From assembly GCA_964645285.1 (NCBI GenBank), contig CAZYDR010000021.1, positions 1-39,930 on the forward strand: 39,930 nucleotides of DNA, read 5' to 3'. A program made the position numbers and the translations under genes. The stretch is from JAYZAP01 sp964645285. GTDB lineage: Bacteria; Pseudomonadota; Alphaproteobacteria; JAAXGF01. Positions 8,457 through 17,059 of the stretch are shown here, piece after piece. How positions within the stretch are numbered: position 1 is the stretch's first letter; the number at the start of each line of letters is the position of its first letter. Under the pieces are notes generated by a model, which saw nothing but the letters and a program-made list of their open reading frames with translations, was not told the DNA's origin and made no database searches.

Positions 8457-9389
8457 TCAAGTCTCGCCATGGCCGCGACGGCCCAACGGATGGTGATCGC
8501 GGACCAGGGTTTTGAGGCGCTCCTCCAAGATATGGGTGTAAATCTGTGTCGTGGCGATGTCGGCGTGGCCGAGCATCTGCTGCACGGCGCGCAGGTCGGC
8601 GCCATGGGCCAGCAGGTGGCTGGCGAAGGCGTGGCGCAGCACATGGGGCGAGACCCGGCGCGGCTCGATGCCGGCCTCGATGGCCAGATCCTTAAGTATC
8701 TGACCGAAACGCCGCCGGGTCAGGTGGCCCTCGGCGCCGCGCGACGGGAACAGCCAGGGCGAGACCTCGCCGTCCCTGAGAAACTCGCCACGCACCAACA
8801 AATAGGCCGCAGTTGCGTCTTTGGCGGCGTCGCCCATGGGCACCAGTCGTTCCTTGTCGCCCTTGCCGCGAATCACCAGGAAGCGTGGGTCGCCGCCCAC
8901 CGTGGCAAGGGGCAGGCCGACCAGCTCGGAGACCCGCAGGCCGGTGGCGTAGATCAGCTCGACCAGGGCGAGGCAGCGCGCACCGCTGGCGCCCTCCCAG
9001 GCCCGCGCCACATGGAGCAGGTCGTCGACTTCCGCCTCACTCAAAATCTTTGGCAGGGGCGCCCGGCGGCGCGGGCTGTCGATGGTTGCCGTGGGGTCGT
9101 CGCCGCGAACCTCCTCGGCGAACAGGAATTTGTGGAACTGACGCAGACAGGACAGCCGGCGAGCGCTGGTGCTGGCGGCGAAACGTCCGACCAAATGGCC
9201 GAGATAGGCTCTTACCGCGTCGGCGTCCGCGTCCACCGGGGTGGCGCCGCGGCGGACCAGAAAATCCGTGTAGTCGTCCAGGTCGCGGCGATAGGCGTTG
9301 GTGGTCAGGGCGGCGGCGCCGCGCTCAGCCGTGAGCATTTCGAGAAAGGTCTCGACGTGATGGTCGGCGGCGTGACCCCTAGAACTCAC
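8457..9389 (-). CDS. xerD: Site-specific tyrosine recombinase XerD
   Basis: A 310-aa tyrosine recombinase that, with XerC, resolves chromosome dimers at dif. The N-terminal SAM-like domain is ETFLEMLTAERGAAALTTNA and onward. The catalytic residues are all present: Arg in TGLRVSEL, Lys in GKGDKERLVP, His-x-x-Arg in PHVLRH, His in LGHADIATTQ, and Tyr in IYTHI. The open frame extends further upstream. I chose the GTG at 9389, giving the usual length and an 11-nt overlap with the 598-aa gene, which suggests translational coupling; the ATG at 9338 would remove part of the N-terminal helix. The ribosome binding site for the GTG is weak. Genomic context (accA, aroK) supports XerD rather than an integrase of a mobile element. 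Confidence 0.93.
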   Translation of the reverse strand: MSSRGHAADHHVETFLEMLTAERGAAALTTNAYRRDLDDYTDFLVRRGATPVDADADAVRAYLGHLVGRFAASTSARRLSCLRQFHKFLFAEEVRGDDPTATIDSPRRRAPLPKILSEAEVDDLLHVARAWEGASGARCLALVELIYATGLRVSELVGLPLATVGGDPRFLVIRGKGDKERLVPMGDAAKDATAAYLLVRGEFLRDGEVSPWLFPSRGAEGHLTRRRFGQILKDLAIEAGIEPRRVSPHVLRHAFASHLLAHGADLRAVQQMLGHADIATTQIYTHILEERLKTLVRDHHPLGRRGHGET

Positions 9390-11175
9390 GGGAGAGCAGG
9401 GTTTCGACGGCCAGGGCCCGGGCATCGGCCTCGAGGCCAATGCGGTAGAGCGCGCCAACCACCGATCCCAGAGCCATGGCGCCGGGCACGCCGGAGGCGG
9501 ACGAATCAAGCAGGGTCAGCGCCAGCAGCACGGTTTCGCCGACCCGGCCGGCGGCGGCGGCGCGGTCGAGCTGACGCAGCAGCGCCTCGGGCGGCGTCCG
9601 TACCCACACGGGGCCCGGGCGTTCAAGCAGGGCGAGAAGGGTCTCGACTGGCGGCTCGCGGTCGAATGCCAGGAGCAGGGCGAACAGCAGCTTGGCGCGG
9701 GCGTGCCGATCACGCTCCGGCGTCTGGCCTTGTGCCTCCCACCAGGCAGTGAAGCGCTCACCGTCCCAGGGTTGGACACCGGCGGCGTCGACGAAACCGA
9801 TGACCGGCGCCAACCCGGCCACTGCGTTGGCGGCCTCAGCGTTGATCCCGGCCTGGGTCTTGGCCAGATCGATCCACGGACCGGCGGCATCGGGGCGGCG
9901 TGCGGCGAGGAGCACCCGCGCCGCGTCGCCGGAGATCCACACCAGTTCGGGCAAGGGCCGGAGCCCGAGCAGTTCGTTGAGGGTGAGCCGGGCGGCGGTG
10001 GCAAACCCGTCCCAGCCACCGGACTCGGCGCCGAGCATCCAGCTCGCCCGCAACACTTCCGCCCGGGCCGCCGGCACCACCTGTATTTGCATGGCCTGAT
10101 ACATCAGCGCCCGTGACAGGGCGCCTTTGTCGGATTCGATACGCGGCCACGGATCGGACAGTTCTTCCGGCGTGAAGGGTACGCTTTCGTATAGCTCGGC
10201 CAGTGTCTCGGTTGGCAGAGACCCCAGGGCCTCGGCCCGCTCCGCCGCCCGCAGGCGCAAGTCCAGCGGCACCGTAGCGGTCAGGGCGATGGCCCGTGAA
10301 ATCGCCGGATCGGCATTGTTGATGGCGTTCTCCGGCACCGCGAGGCGCGCCGTGCGCAGCATGGCGAGATGCAGGGCGGTGGGATTGGGCAGGCTGTGGA
10401 GGACGACATTGTCGGCGCCAGCCATGGTTGCCAGCAGCACTTCAAGGGCCGGGTCGTCGTCGACACCGCGTTCGCGCAACAATTCGACACCGAACGAGGC
10501 GGCGGCGTGGTTGGCGTTGAGCGCCTGGCAGAAAATCAGCACCTTTTCCCAATAGGGCAAGTCGTCTTGGCGGATGAGTTCGCGGGCCTGGGCGCAGGCG
10601 CCGACGAAATCGGCGGTCAGCAACAGGGCGTCGAGGCGGGTCTGGGCCAGAGTGGTGTCGTCGAGATCAGCCGGGGTGGCGCGCATCAGGTGGTTGACCG
10701 ACATCCCGTCGCCCATGGCGGCAAGGCGCTCAATACGGAGCGCCAGAAGATTGGCCGCGGCCGGCCCTTGCGGCGGCGCCGCCGCCGACAGCAGCAGCCG
10801 CCGGGCGAGGCTGTTGACCGTGCGCGAGGTGACGCCGACCGGTAGCCGGACCAGCAGGCGTTCGACCAGCCGGCGGTCGCTGCCCGCCCACATGTCAAAG
10901 GCGAAACCACCATCGGCCGCTTCCATCAGGCCGACGGCTTCCGGATCCGGGGCCTTGACCATGCCGACCTCAACCTCGACATCGGCGTCGCCATCGCTTC
11001 CGGCGGCCGGCTCAGCGGCGACCGGGACGCCGGTGGTGGTCTCGATCTCGATCAGGTCAGGCGCGGGCAGGGGCACGATGTCCAGCGGCGCCGTCTCCTG
11101 GGCCGCTAGCGGTAGAGCCCAGGCCATTGCCAGGACCACCGCCACGGCGCATTTACTACTGTTCAAACCGGTCAT
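9379..11175 (-). CDS. Secreted alpha-helical protein of unknown function, xerD-associated
   Basis: A 598-aa protein that I do not recognise as an enzyme. It has a clear Sec signal peptide (residues 1 to about 25, hydrophobic run VAVVLAMAWALPLAA then QE), so it should be periplasmic or envelope-bound. After a short acidic, Pro/Val-rich linker (about residues 35-70), the rest is Ala/Leu-rich helical sequence. It contains pairs such as LLVRLPVGVTSRTVNSLARRLLLS and AALYRIGLEADARALAVETLL, which suggests tandem helical repeats of TPR/SEL1 type, although no strict repeat is visible. Similar genes sit between xerD and aroK in many alphaproteobacteria. It overlaps the 46-aa membrane peptide at its 5' end by 20 nt and xerD at its 3' end by 11 nt, so the three are probably co-translated. 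Confidence 0.8.
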   Translation of the reverse strand: MTGLNSSKCAVAVVLAMAWALPLAAQETAPLDIVPLPAPDLIEIETTTGVPVAAEPAAGSDGDADVEVEVGMVKAPDPEAVGLMEAADGGFAFDMWAGSDRRLVERLLVRLPVGVTSRTVNSLARRLLLSAAAPPQGPAAANLLALRIERLAAMGDGMSVNHLMRATPADLDDTTLAQTRLDALLLTADFVGACAQARELIRQDDLPYWEKVLIFCQALNANHAAASFGVELLRERGVDDDPALEVLLATMAGADNVVLHSLPNPTALHLAMLRTARLAVPENAINNADPAISRAIALTATVPLDLRLRAAERAEALGSLPTETLAELYESVPFTPEELSDPWPRIESDKGALSRALMYQAMQIQVVPAARAEVLRASWMLGAESGGWDGFATAARLTLNELLGLRPLPELVWISGDAARVLLAARRPDAAGPWIDLAKTQAGINAEAANAVAGLAPVIGFVDAAGVQPWDGERFTAWWEAQGQTPERDRHARAKLLFALLLAFDREPPVETLLALLERPGPVWVRTPPEALLRQLDRAAAAGRVGETVLLALTLLDSSASGVPGAMALGSVVGALYRIGLEADARALAVETLLSREF

Positions 11176-11296
11176 CGGGAATAGTCACTTCGACCTGTGA
11201 TGTGGGTGCCGGGATATCCCAGGTCATGAGAAAAATCACGGCGCCGCCAACCACGACGGCGGCGACCAGGGCGGAGATTTTGGAAAGACGCGACAT
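11156..11296 (-). CDS. Small single-pass membrane protein (46 aa)
   Basis: A short gene from ATG 11296 to TAG 11156. The product has a basic N-terminus (MSRLSK), one membrane helix (ISALVAAVVVGGAVIFLM) and a periplasmic tail TWDIPAPTSQVEVTIPDDRF. The PAP and IPDDRF pattern of the tail looks selected rather than random. The stop overlaps the start of the 598-aa secreted protein by 20 nt, so the two are likely translationally coupled and may act together in the envelope. The function is unknown. The coding call rests on the membrane-anchor architecture, the overlap and my recollection of similar short proteins in this position in related bacteria. Confidence 0.7.
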   Translation of the reverse strand: MSRLSKISALVAAVVVGGAVIFLMTWDIPAPTSQVEVTIPDDRFEQ

Positions 11297-11479
11297 GGCG
11301 TTGAGGATTCGGCCTAAATTGTTGCTGGGAAGCCGGCAAAAGCCGGAAATACTATAGGTTGGTGAGGGGCGACAATCCCAATTTTTATGGTAGATTGGAT
11401 TTATGGCTATTTTGCGGCAGCTTACCGGCTTGTCTCTTTGCTTTCAACGCCCCGCGGTGCGGGTGCGTGGGAGGCGGGT

Positions 11480-12040
11480 ATGACCACGACGACTGCTCTG
11501 ACCGGTCGCACCATCGTGCTGATCGGACTCATGGGTGCTGGCAAGTCGTCCATCGGCCGTCGCCTGGCGTCGCGGCTCGCCATTCCCTTCGTTGATGCCG
11601 ATGCCGAAATCGAGGCCGCGGCCGGCTGTACCATCGCCGAGTTTTTCGAACGTCACGGCGAGGCTGCGTTCCGCGACGGCGAGCGCCGGGTGATCGCCCG
11701 CCTGCTCGGCGATCCGCCCCAAGTGTTGGCCACCGGCGGCGGCGCATTCGTCGACCCCGATACCCGGGCGCTAGTTGCCGACAAGGCGCTGTCCGTGTGG
11801 CTGCGCGCCGAACTGGACCTGTTGGTCAAGCGTTGCGGCCGGCGCGATACCAGGCCCTTGCTGAGAGACGGCAATTCCCGTGACATCCTCGCCAAACTGA
11901 TCGACGAGCGCTATCCGATTTATGCGGAAACCGACATTATCGTCGATACGGATGATAGTCCCCACGAAACCATGGTCGACCGGATTATCGATGCGCTAGA
12001 ATCCTACCAGCGCGACGGCGCTGGCGACCCAGCGAGTTGA
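11480..12040 (+). CDS. aroK: Shikimate kinase
   Basis: AroK phosphorylates shikimate at the 3-hydroxyl with ATP, the fifth step of chorismate synthesis. The P-loop is GLMGAGKSS (about residues 16-24). The shikimate-binding residues are the Asp of VDADAEIE, the Arg of FRDGERRV and the GGG of LATGGGAF. The lid Arg lies in RRDTRPLL. I placed the start at ATG 11480, which has GGAGG six bases upstream and gives a normal 186 aa; the open frame extends 31 codons upstream with no domain content. aroB follows with an 8-bp gap, so the two form an operon. The gene is divergent from the 46-aa membrane peptide. Confidence 0.96.
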   Translation: MTTTTALTGRTIVLIGLMGAGKSSIGRRLASRLAIPFVDADAEIEAAAGCTIAEFFERHGEAAFRDGERRVIARLLGDPPQVLATGGGAFVDPDTRALVADKALSVWLRAELDLLVKRCGRRDTRPLLRDGNSRDILAKLIDERYPIYAETDIIVDTDDSPHETMVDRIIDALESYQRDGAGDPAS

Positions 12041-12048
12041 GCGCCGTC

Positions 12049-13209
12049 ATGTCCGATCCATCGTTGACCGGGATTGATGATCCTGGGGCGCCCGAGCGGC
12101 TTCGCGTCGAGCTTGGCGACCGACCCTACGATATCGTTGTCGGTGATGGGCTGATTGCCGGCGCCGCCGGTTATTTCAGCGCCGTGCTGACAAGCCGCCG
12201 GGTCGCCGTGGTCAGTGACGAGACCGTGGCCGGCCACCATCTGGCCACCCTGGGCGCCAGCCTTGACGGCGCCGGTATCAGCCACCACGACATTATCCTG
12301 CCGCCGGGGGAGGGAACCAAGAGTTTCGGCCACCTTGAAAATCTTCTCGACGCTCTGCTCGAGGCCCGGATTGAGCGCGGCGACATGGTGGTCGCCCTGG
12401 GCGGCGGCGTGATCGGCGACCTTGCCGGATTTGCCGCCAGCGTATTACGCCGGGGCGTCGGTGTGATCCAGGTGCCGACCACTCTGCTGGCCCAGGTCGA
12501 CAGCGCGGTCGGCGGCAAGACCGGCATCGACACCCGCCACGGCAAGAATCTGGTGGGGAGCTTCCATCAGCCGTCCCTGGTGCTGGCCGATACAGGCGCG
12601 TTGGCCACCCTGGCCCAGCGCGAGTTGCTGGCGGGCTATGCGGAGGTGGTCAAGTACGGCCTGCTCGGCGACGCCGAATTCTTCGATTGGCTGGAGGCCC
12701 ATGGTCCCGCGGTCCGCGATGGCGCCGCCGCCGCCCGGCGTCAGGCCGTGGTAACAAGCTGTGCCGCCAAGGCCCGCGTAGTCGCCAGTGACGAGCGCGA
12801 GACCGGTGAGCGGGCCTTGCTCAATCTTGGCCACACTTTCGGCCATGCCATCGAGGCCGAGGCCGGCTTTGACGGGCGCGTCGTCCATGGCGAGGCCGTG
12901 GCCGTGGGCATGGTGTTGGCTTTTGCTCTGTCGGCGCGCCTCGGCCATTGTTCCGAGGATGATTGCGCACGGGTGCGCCGTCACTTGGGCGCCATGGGTC
13001 TGCCGGTCACGGTTGCCCAGGCGCTGGGCGCCAACGCGGCGCCGGACATCACCGCCGACGTACTGATTGGTCACATGGCCCAGGACAAGAAGGTCCGCGA
13101 CGGCAAAGTAACCTTCGTGCTTGCCCGCGCCATAGGCGAAGCATTCCTCAGCCGCGATGTGCCCGCCGACACCCTGCACGCCGTGATCACTGATTCTCTC
13201 GCCGGTTGA
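12049..13209 (+). CDS. aroB: 3-dehydroquinate synthase
   Basis: AroB converts 3-deoxy-D-arabino-heptulosonate 7-phosphate to 3-dehydroquinate using NAD+ and a divalent metal. The 386-aa protein has the NAD-binding GGGVIGDLAGFAAS (near residue 117), then VPTTLLAQVDSAVGGKTGI and HGKNLVGSFHQP. The metal-binding part is in LLNLGHTFGHAIE and VVHGEAVAVGM. A TTG at 12037 overlapping the aroK stop is a possible alternative start; ATG 12049 gives the usual N-terminal length. It is followed 3 bp later by the CorC-type gene, so aroK, aroB and corC are probably one transcript, an arrangement frequent in alphaproteobacteria. Confidence 0.97.
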   Translation: MSDPSLTGIDDPGAPERLRVELGDRPYDIVVGDGLIAGAAGYFSAVLTSRRVAVVSDETVAGHHLATLGASLDGAGISHHDIILPPGEGTKSFGHLENLLDALLEARIERGDMVVALGGGVIGDLAGFAASVLRRGVGVIQVPTTLLAQVDSAVGGKTGIDTRHGKNLVGSFHQPSLVLADTGALATLAQRELLAGYAEVVKYGLLGDAEFFDWLEAHGPAVRDGAAAARRQAVVTSCAAKARVVASDERETGERALLNLGHTFGHAIEAEAGFDGRVVHGEAVAVGMVLAFALSARLGHCSEDDCARVRRHLGAMGLPVTVAQALGANAAPDITADVLIGHMAQDKKVRDGKVTFVLARAIGEAFLSRDVPADTLHAVITDSLAG

Positions 13210-13212
13210 GCC

Positions 13213-14496
13213 ATGGAAACGGCTATCCTGCTGTCACTGTTCGGCATTGCCCTGCTGCTCGTGGTCTCGGCCTTTTTCTCCGGGTCCGAGACCGCGCTGA
13301 CCGCGGCGTCACGGCCGCGTCTCCATCACCTTGAGCGTCGCGGCAATCGTAATGCCCGGCTGGTGGGCCGTATGATCGACCACAAGGAACGCCTGATCGG
13401 GGCTATCCTGCTGGGCAACAACGCGGTCAATATTTTTGCCTCCGCCCTGGCCACCAGCGTTCTTATCGGCCTGTTCGGCGAAGCCGGCGTGGCCTACGCC
13501 ACCATTGGCATGACGCTGTTGGTGCTGATCTTTGCCGAGGTCCTGCCCAAGACCTATGCCCTGCGCAACGCCGACCGGGTGGCTCTTGCGGTGGCGCCGC
13601 TCATGCGCGTGGTGGTGGTGGTGCTGTCGCCGGTGACGGTTGCCATACAGGCGATTGTGCGGGTCGCCCTGTTGTTGTTTGGCGTCAGGGCTGATGACAG
13701 CGGACTAGTGGTATCGCCCCAGCAGGAACTCCGTGGCGCCATCGACCTTCATGCCCGCGAAGGCACCATGATCAAGCAGGAGCGCGACATGCTGGGCAGC
13801 ATCCTCGATCTCGAGGATGTGGACGTCGGCGAGATCATGATCCATCGTAAGAGCATGACCATGCTCGACGCCACCATGGCGCCATCGCAGATCTTTGAGG
13901 AGGCGGTGGAGAGTCCCTATACGCGCATTCCTTTGTGGCGCGGGGAACCCGACAACATCGTCGGTGTGCTCCACGCCAAGGATCTGCTGCGCGCCATGCA
14001 CGACCACGAGGGCGATCTCGATGGCCTCGATCTTGCCGCCACCACTTCGGAGCCGTGGTTCATTCCCGAGTCCACCACCTTGTTGCAGCAGCTTCAGGCC
14101 TTCCGCCGGCGGCGCTCCCATTTCGCCCTGGTGGTCGATGAATATGGCGCCCTCATGGGCATGGTGACGCTCGAGGATATTCTCGAGGAAATCGTCGGTG
14201 ACATTGCCGACGAGCACGATGTCATCTTCACCGGCGTGCGCGCCAATCCGGACCGCTCTTTCACCGTGCGCGGTACGGTGACCATCCGCGATCTCAATCG
14301 CGAGTTCGACTGGGAACTGCCCGATGAGGAAGCGGCGACGATTGCCGGGCTGGTCATTCACGAAGCCCAGCAAATTCCCGAGGTCGGCCAGAGTTTTGTT
14401 TTCTACGGTTTCAAGTTCGACATTCTCGCCCGCCAGCGAAACCAGATAACGTCGCTCCGGGTCACCGCGCCGGCGGCGGAGTCGGTCGCCGAGTAG
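13213..14496 (+). CDS. CorC/HlyC-family membrane protein with DUF21 and CBS domains
   Basis: A 427-aa protein of the CNNM/CorC family, linked to Mg2+ (or cobalt) efflux; some members are misnamed hemolysins. It has an N-terminal DUF21 transmembrane domain (residues 1 to about 190) starting LLSLFGIALLLVVSAFFSGSE, with the SGSETALTA motif. A pair of CBS domains follows (about 205-330; MIHRKSMTMLDATM, then VVDEYGALMGMVTLEDILEE). The C-terminal CorC_HlyC domain follows (about 345-420; RDLNREFDWELPDEEAATI, then GQSFVFYGFKFDI). It is co-directional with aroKB. ATP or nucleotide binding at the CBS pair is the family's usual regulation. Confidence 0.92.
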   Translation: METAILLSLFGIALLLVVSAFFSGSETALTAASRPRLHHLERRGNRNARLVGRMIDHKERLIGAILLGNNAVNIFASALATSVLIGLFGEAGVAYATIGMTLLVLIFAEVLPKTYALRNADRVALAVAPLMRVVVVVLSPVTVAIQAIVRVALLLFGVRADDSGLVVSPQQELRGAIDLHAREGTMIKQERDMLGSILDLEDVDVGEIMIHRKSMTMLDATMAPSQIFEEAVESPYTRIPLWRGEPDNIVGVLHAKDLLRAMHDHEGDLDGLDLAATTSEPWFIPESTTLLQQLQAFRRRRSHFALVVDEYGALMGMVTLEDILEEIVGDIADEHDVIFTGVRANPDRSFTVRGTVTIRDLNREFDWELPDEEAATIAGLVIHEAQQIPEVGQSFVFYGFKFDILARQRNQITSLRVTAPAAESVAE

Positions 14497-14526
14497 CGCC
14501 AGTCCGGGAGGCCGGGGGCGAATTCC

Positions 14527-15257
14527 ATGTTTGAGACCGTGCTGCCGATCATCGTGCCAATCTTCGCCTGCGCCGGCCTCGGCTGGCTCTGGTCTGCTTC
14601 GGCGTAATAGGCGCTATCGGTCTGCGGATCTTTCGGCTTGCGCCGTCGCGATACCTGTCGCCCCTGGTTTTCACCAATACGGGCAATATGGGAATGCCCC
14701 TTTGCCTGTTTGCGTTCGGCGCTGTCGGGCTTGAGCTGGCGGCTGTGTTCTTCACCGTTTCCATGGTGATGATGTTGTTGTTCTGGGTCTGGCTGATGTC
14801 GGGCGAAGCGACCCCGAAGAAGGTTTTCGCGGCGCCATTGCCGTATGCCCTGGCCGCCGCCTTCGCCTTTCGCGGCGCCGGGGTCGAGCCGCCAGACTGG
14901 CTCTACAACACTACCAGCATGCTTGGCGATATGACCGTGCCGCTTATGTTGTTCAGCCTCGGGGTGTCCCTGGCCGGTATGCGGGTGGTCAGTTTGCGCC
15001 GTTCGCTGGTTCTGGCGGTAGCGCGTCTGGTCATGGGTCTGAGCGTCGGCGTTGCTCTTGCCGCCTTGCTTGGCCTTGAGGGCGTTATGCGCGGCGTGTT
15101 CATCATCGAATGCACCATGCCGCCGGCAGTGTTCAATTACCTCTACGCCCGTCTCTACAACCAGGCGCCGGAGGAGACCGCCAGCGTCATTCTATTATCG
15201 ACGGTGATCTCCTTCGCCACCATGCCGCTGTTGCTGCACTTCGCCATAGGGTCGTAA
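14527..15257 (+). pseudogene. AEC-family (auxin efflux carrier-like) transporter with an internal deletion
   Basis: AEC proteins are ten-helix permeases of about 310 aa. Here ATG 14527 opens a typical N-terminus (MFETVLPIIVPIFACAGLGW), but the frame stops at TAA about 14605. The rest of the family is found one frame over from about 14589 (CFGVIGAIGLRIF, then PLVFTNTGNMGMPLCLF, ending LLLHFAIGS at 15257). Helix 1 is therefore joined almost directly to helix 4, with about 60-90 codons missing and the frame lost. A sequencing indel cannot explain a deletion of that size, so this is a true remnant. The downstream part could start at ATG 14688, but it would lack the first helices. Confidence 0.85.
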
Positions 15258-15288
15258 GCGCGGTCTTGCAATTACGTCCAGTGGCCTC

Positions 15289-15442
15289 ATACCCCTCTGC
15301 GGAGATAGATAGCCATTTCATGGCATTAAACCGGCCATCGGGTGCGTTGCGCCGCTCGCCCGATGCTAAAGCATCGCACTGCGCCTAGCCGAATGGCCGA
15401 TTTGATGCCATGAAATGACTACCTATCTCCGCAGGGGGGTAT
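15289..15442. repeat. 154-bp near-perfect palindromic element, MITE-like
   Basis: Two arms of about 54 bp are inverted copies. The left begins ATACCCCTCTGCGGAGATAG at 15289. The right, read on the other strand from 15442, begins ATACCCCCCTGCGGAGATAG. They continue in step through CATTTCATGGCAT and CGGCCAT with five substitutions and one indel. The centre holds a further hairpin, CGATGCT-AA-AGCATCG (15361-15376). The ends are flanked by TA, as expected of an IS630/mariner-type insertion, although a palindrome gives this symmetry anyway. It codes for nothing. It lies between the AEC remnant and the DUF2889 gene. It is most likely a non-autonomous mobile element, less likely a structured RNA or terminator. 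Confidence 0.8.
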
Positions 15443-15479
15443 TATATGGGGCGGTCTATTTTTCTGTCCGAGGTTTTTC

Positions 15480-16049
15480 ATGCCCCTGTCCAATCCGGCG
15501 CCCCGCGAGGCGTTTCACCACCGGTCTGTCGATTACCGCGGTTATCGCCGCGAGGATGGGCTATGGGACATCGAAGCTCATTTGAGCGATACCAAGGCCT
15601 ACACATTCGACAGCAGCTTTCGTGGCACCATTGAGCCGGGCGAGCCGATCCACGACATGTGGATCAGGCTGACCATTGATCAGGATTTCATCATCCAACG
15701 GGCCGAGGCCGCGACCGATTCATCACCCTTCGCTATCTGCCCGGCGGTGACGTCGTCCTTCGCCAAGCTCGAAGGCGTCGCCCTCGGCCGCGGCTGGAGC
15801 CATGCGGTGCGCGAACGGTTGGGCGGCGTTCAAGGTTGTACCCATCTGGTCGAACTGGTGCGAACCATGGCGACGGTGGCGTATCAGGCGGTTCGCGGTG
15901 ACCGTGATAAGGCCGCCGGCAGTAGCGACACCAGTACCGCCGAAGGCAAGGCAGCCCTCAAGCCCCTGCAGATCGACGGCTGCCATGCTCTGAGCTCCCG
16001 GGGTGATATTGTCCGCGAGCAGTTTCCCGAGTGGTACACGGGCGAGTGA
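15480..16049 (+). CDS. DUF2889 domain protein
   Basis: A 189-aa soluble protein without signal peptide or membrane segment. It matches what I know of the DUF2889 family: RSVDYRGYRREDGLWDIEAH near the start, then IHDMWIRLTIDQDF, the mid-region CTHLVELVRTMATVAYQAV, and the C-terminal pair GCHALSSRGDIV and FPEWYTGE. Conserved Cys and His in CTHL and CHAL could bind a metal, which is an inference from their spacing only. The function is unknown; in other bacteria the family is often near aromatic or fatty-acyl catabolism genes. The gene stands alone, convergent with the ribbon-helix-helix gene and 14 bp from it. Confidence 0.8.
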   Translation: MPLSNPAPREAFHHRSVDYRGYRREDGLWDIEAHLSDTKAYTFDSSFRGTIEPGEPIHDMWIRLTIDQDFIIQRAEAATDSSPFAICPAVTSSFAKLEGVALGRGWSHAVRERLGGVQGCTHLVELVRTMATVAYQAVRGDRDKAAGSSDTSTAEGKAALKPLQIDGCHALSSRGDIVREQFPEWYTGE

Positions 16050-16063
16050 ACCGCCCTTTGGCC

Positions 16064-16291
16064 TTAGCGCCCGCACTTTGCGGCGCGGCGAAAATAATTC
16101 AGACTATAGACGCGCAGGCCGCTGGTCAGGGTCAATTCCTTGCGTCGCTTGTCGATCCTTGTGCATATGATATTGATGGTCCGTTCCTCGCGCCCGGCAA
16201 TTTCGGACAAGGCGTCCCACATGGCCGCTGCAAGGCGAATGCTGGTGCGCCGCCCGGCGACGGTTACGTTCCGATTTATTAGGGAACTCAT
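16064..16291 (-). CDS. Small ribbon-helix-helix protein
   Basis: A 75-aa basic protein. The N-terminal strand NRNVTVAGRRTSIRL, a helix AAMWDALSEIAGRE and a second helix TINIICTRIDKRRKE form the ribbon-helix-helix pattern of the family found widely in alphaproteobacteria (aryl-sulfate sulfotransferase-like RHH_4). It closes with SGLRVYSLNYFRR. RHH proteins bind DNA as dimers through the strand. I placed the start at ATG 16291; the frame extends 21 codons upstream without family content. The ribosome binding site is weak (AAAGA). The target is unknown. It is convergent with the DUF2889 gene. Confidence 0.75.
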   Translation of the reverse strand: MSSLINRNVTVAGRRTSIRLAAAMWDALSEIAGREERTINIICTRIDKRRKELTLTSGLRVYSLNYFRRAAKCGR

Positions 16292-16492
16292 GGTAGAATC
16301 TTTCTTTCTTGGGCGGCCAGACCGCGACGATTGTTTCGGAAAGGGTAGCCGCAAGGTTACACAACGTAAGAGTGTATTTTCAGACGCAATATCGTCTTGA
16401 GGTAACGTGGTTGGTTAAGGCGCGTCGATGTTCACCGAACCTGGCCGCGAGGCTGCCTTGTCAGCCCCTGGGGAAGCCGCCATACTTTACCG

Positions 16493-17059
16493 ATGCGAAG
16501 TTTTGCCCCCGAACCGGCTGACCAAGAGCCCGCGCGCGTTTGTGACCATCCTGGTTGCGAGGAAGATGGCATCCATCGTGCGCCCCGCGACCGCGATACG
16601 CTGACGTCCTACTACTGGTTCTGCCTCGAACACGTGCGCAGTTATAACTCGTCGTGGAATTTTTTCGGCGACATGGGCCAGCAGGAAATAGAGAACTATT
16701 TGCACGAGGATTTTACCTGGCACCGGCCGACCTGGCCCCTGGGCGGCGGCCTGCGGGCCGGCCGCATATCCCGCGACGATGCCATCAACGACCCCTACGG
16801 CGTCTTCGGCGCCGCCGGCGGGGAGACCGAGGGCTCGGCCGACGAAGTACCACGGCGAAGCCCGGTTGGTGAGCGCGACGCCCTGGCCGTGCTCAATCTT
16901 TCACCCGACGCCACGGCCGGCGAAATCAGGACCCGCTACAAGGAGTTGGTCAAACGATTGCACCCGGACGCCAACGGCGGTGACCGCAAGGCCGAAGACC
17001 AGCTCAAGACCGTTATTGAAGCCTATCGTTTGCTGTCGGGCCGCCAGGTCGCACAGTGA
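16493..17059 (+). CDS. J-domain protein next to cobST
   Basis: A 188-aa DnaJ-like co-chaperone with a C-terminal rather than N-terminal J domain (about residues 128-186). The HPD tripeptide that triggers Hsp70 ATPase is at residues 157-159 (RLHPDANGG). The N-terminal half has Cys17, His19, Cys22, Cys44 and His47 (CDHPGC, then WFCLEH), a possible zinc site, and a conserved-looking stretch YNSSWNFFGDMG. There is no G/F region or classical DnaJ zinc repeat. It precedes cobS by 168 bp, a neighbourhood common in alphaproteobacteria, so a role in folding or recycling the cobaltochelatase is a reasonable guess but unproved. The ribosome binding site for ATG 16493 is weak. Confidence 0.85.
   Translation: MRSFAPEPADQEPARVCDHPGCEEDGIHRAPRDRDTLTSYYWFCLEHVRSYNSSWNFFGDMGQQEIENYLHEDFTWHRPTWPLGGGLRAGRISRDDAINDPYGVFGAAGGETEGSADEVPRRSPVGERDALAVLNLSPDATAGEIRTRYKELVKRLHPDANGGDRKAEDQLKTVIEAYRLLSGRQVAQ

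Noticed and set aside
8457..9389. Integrase of an integrated element
   Set aside because: Neighbour genes (accA, aroK side) are core, length is XerD-like and no att repeats or phage genes surround it.
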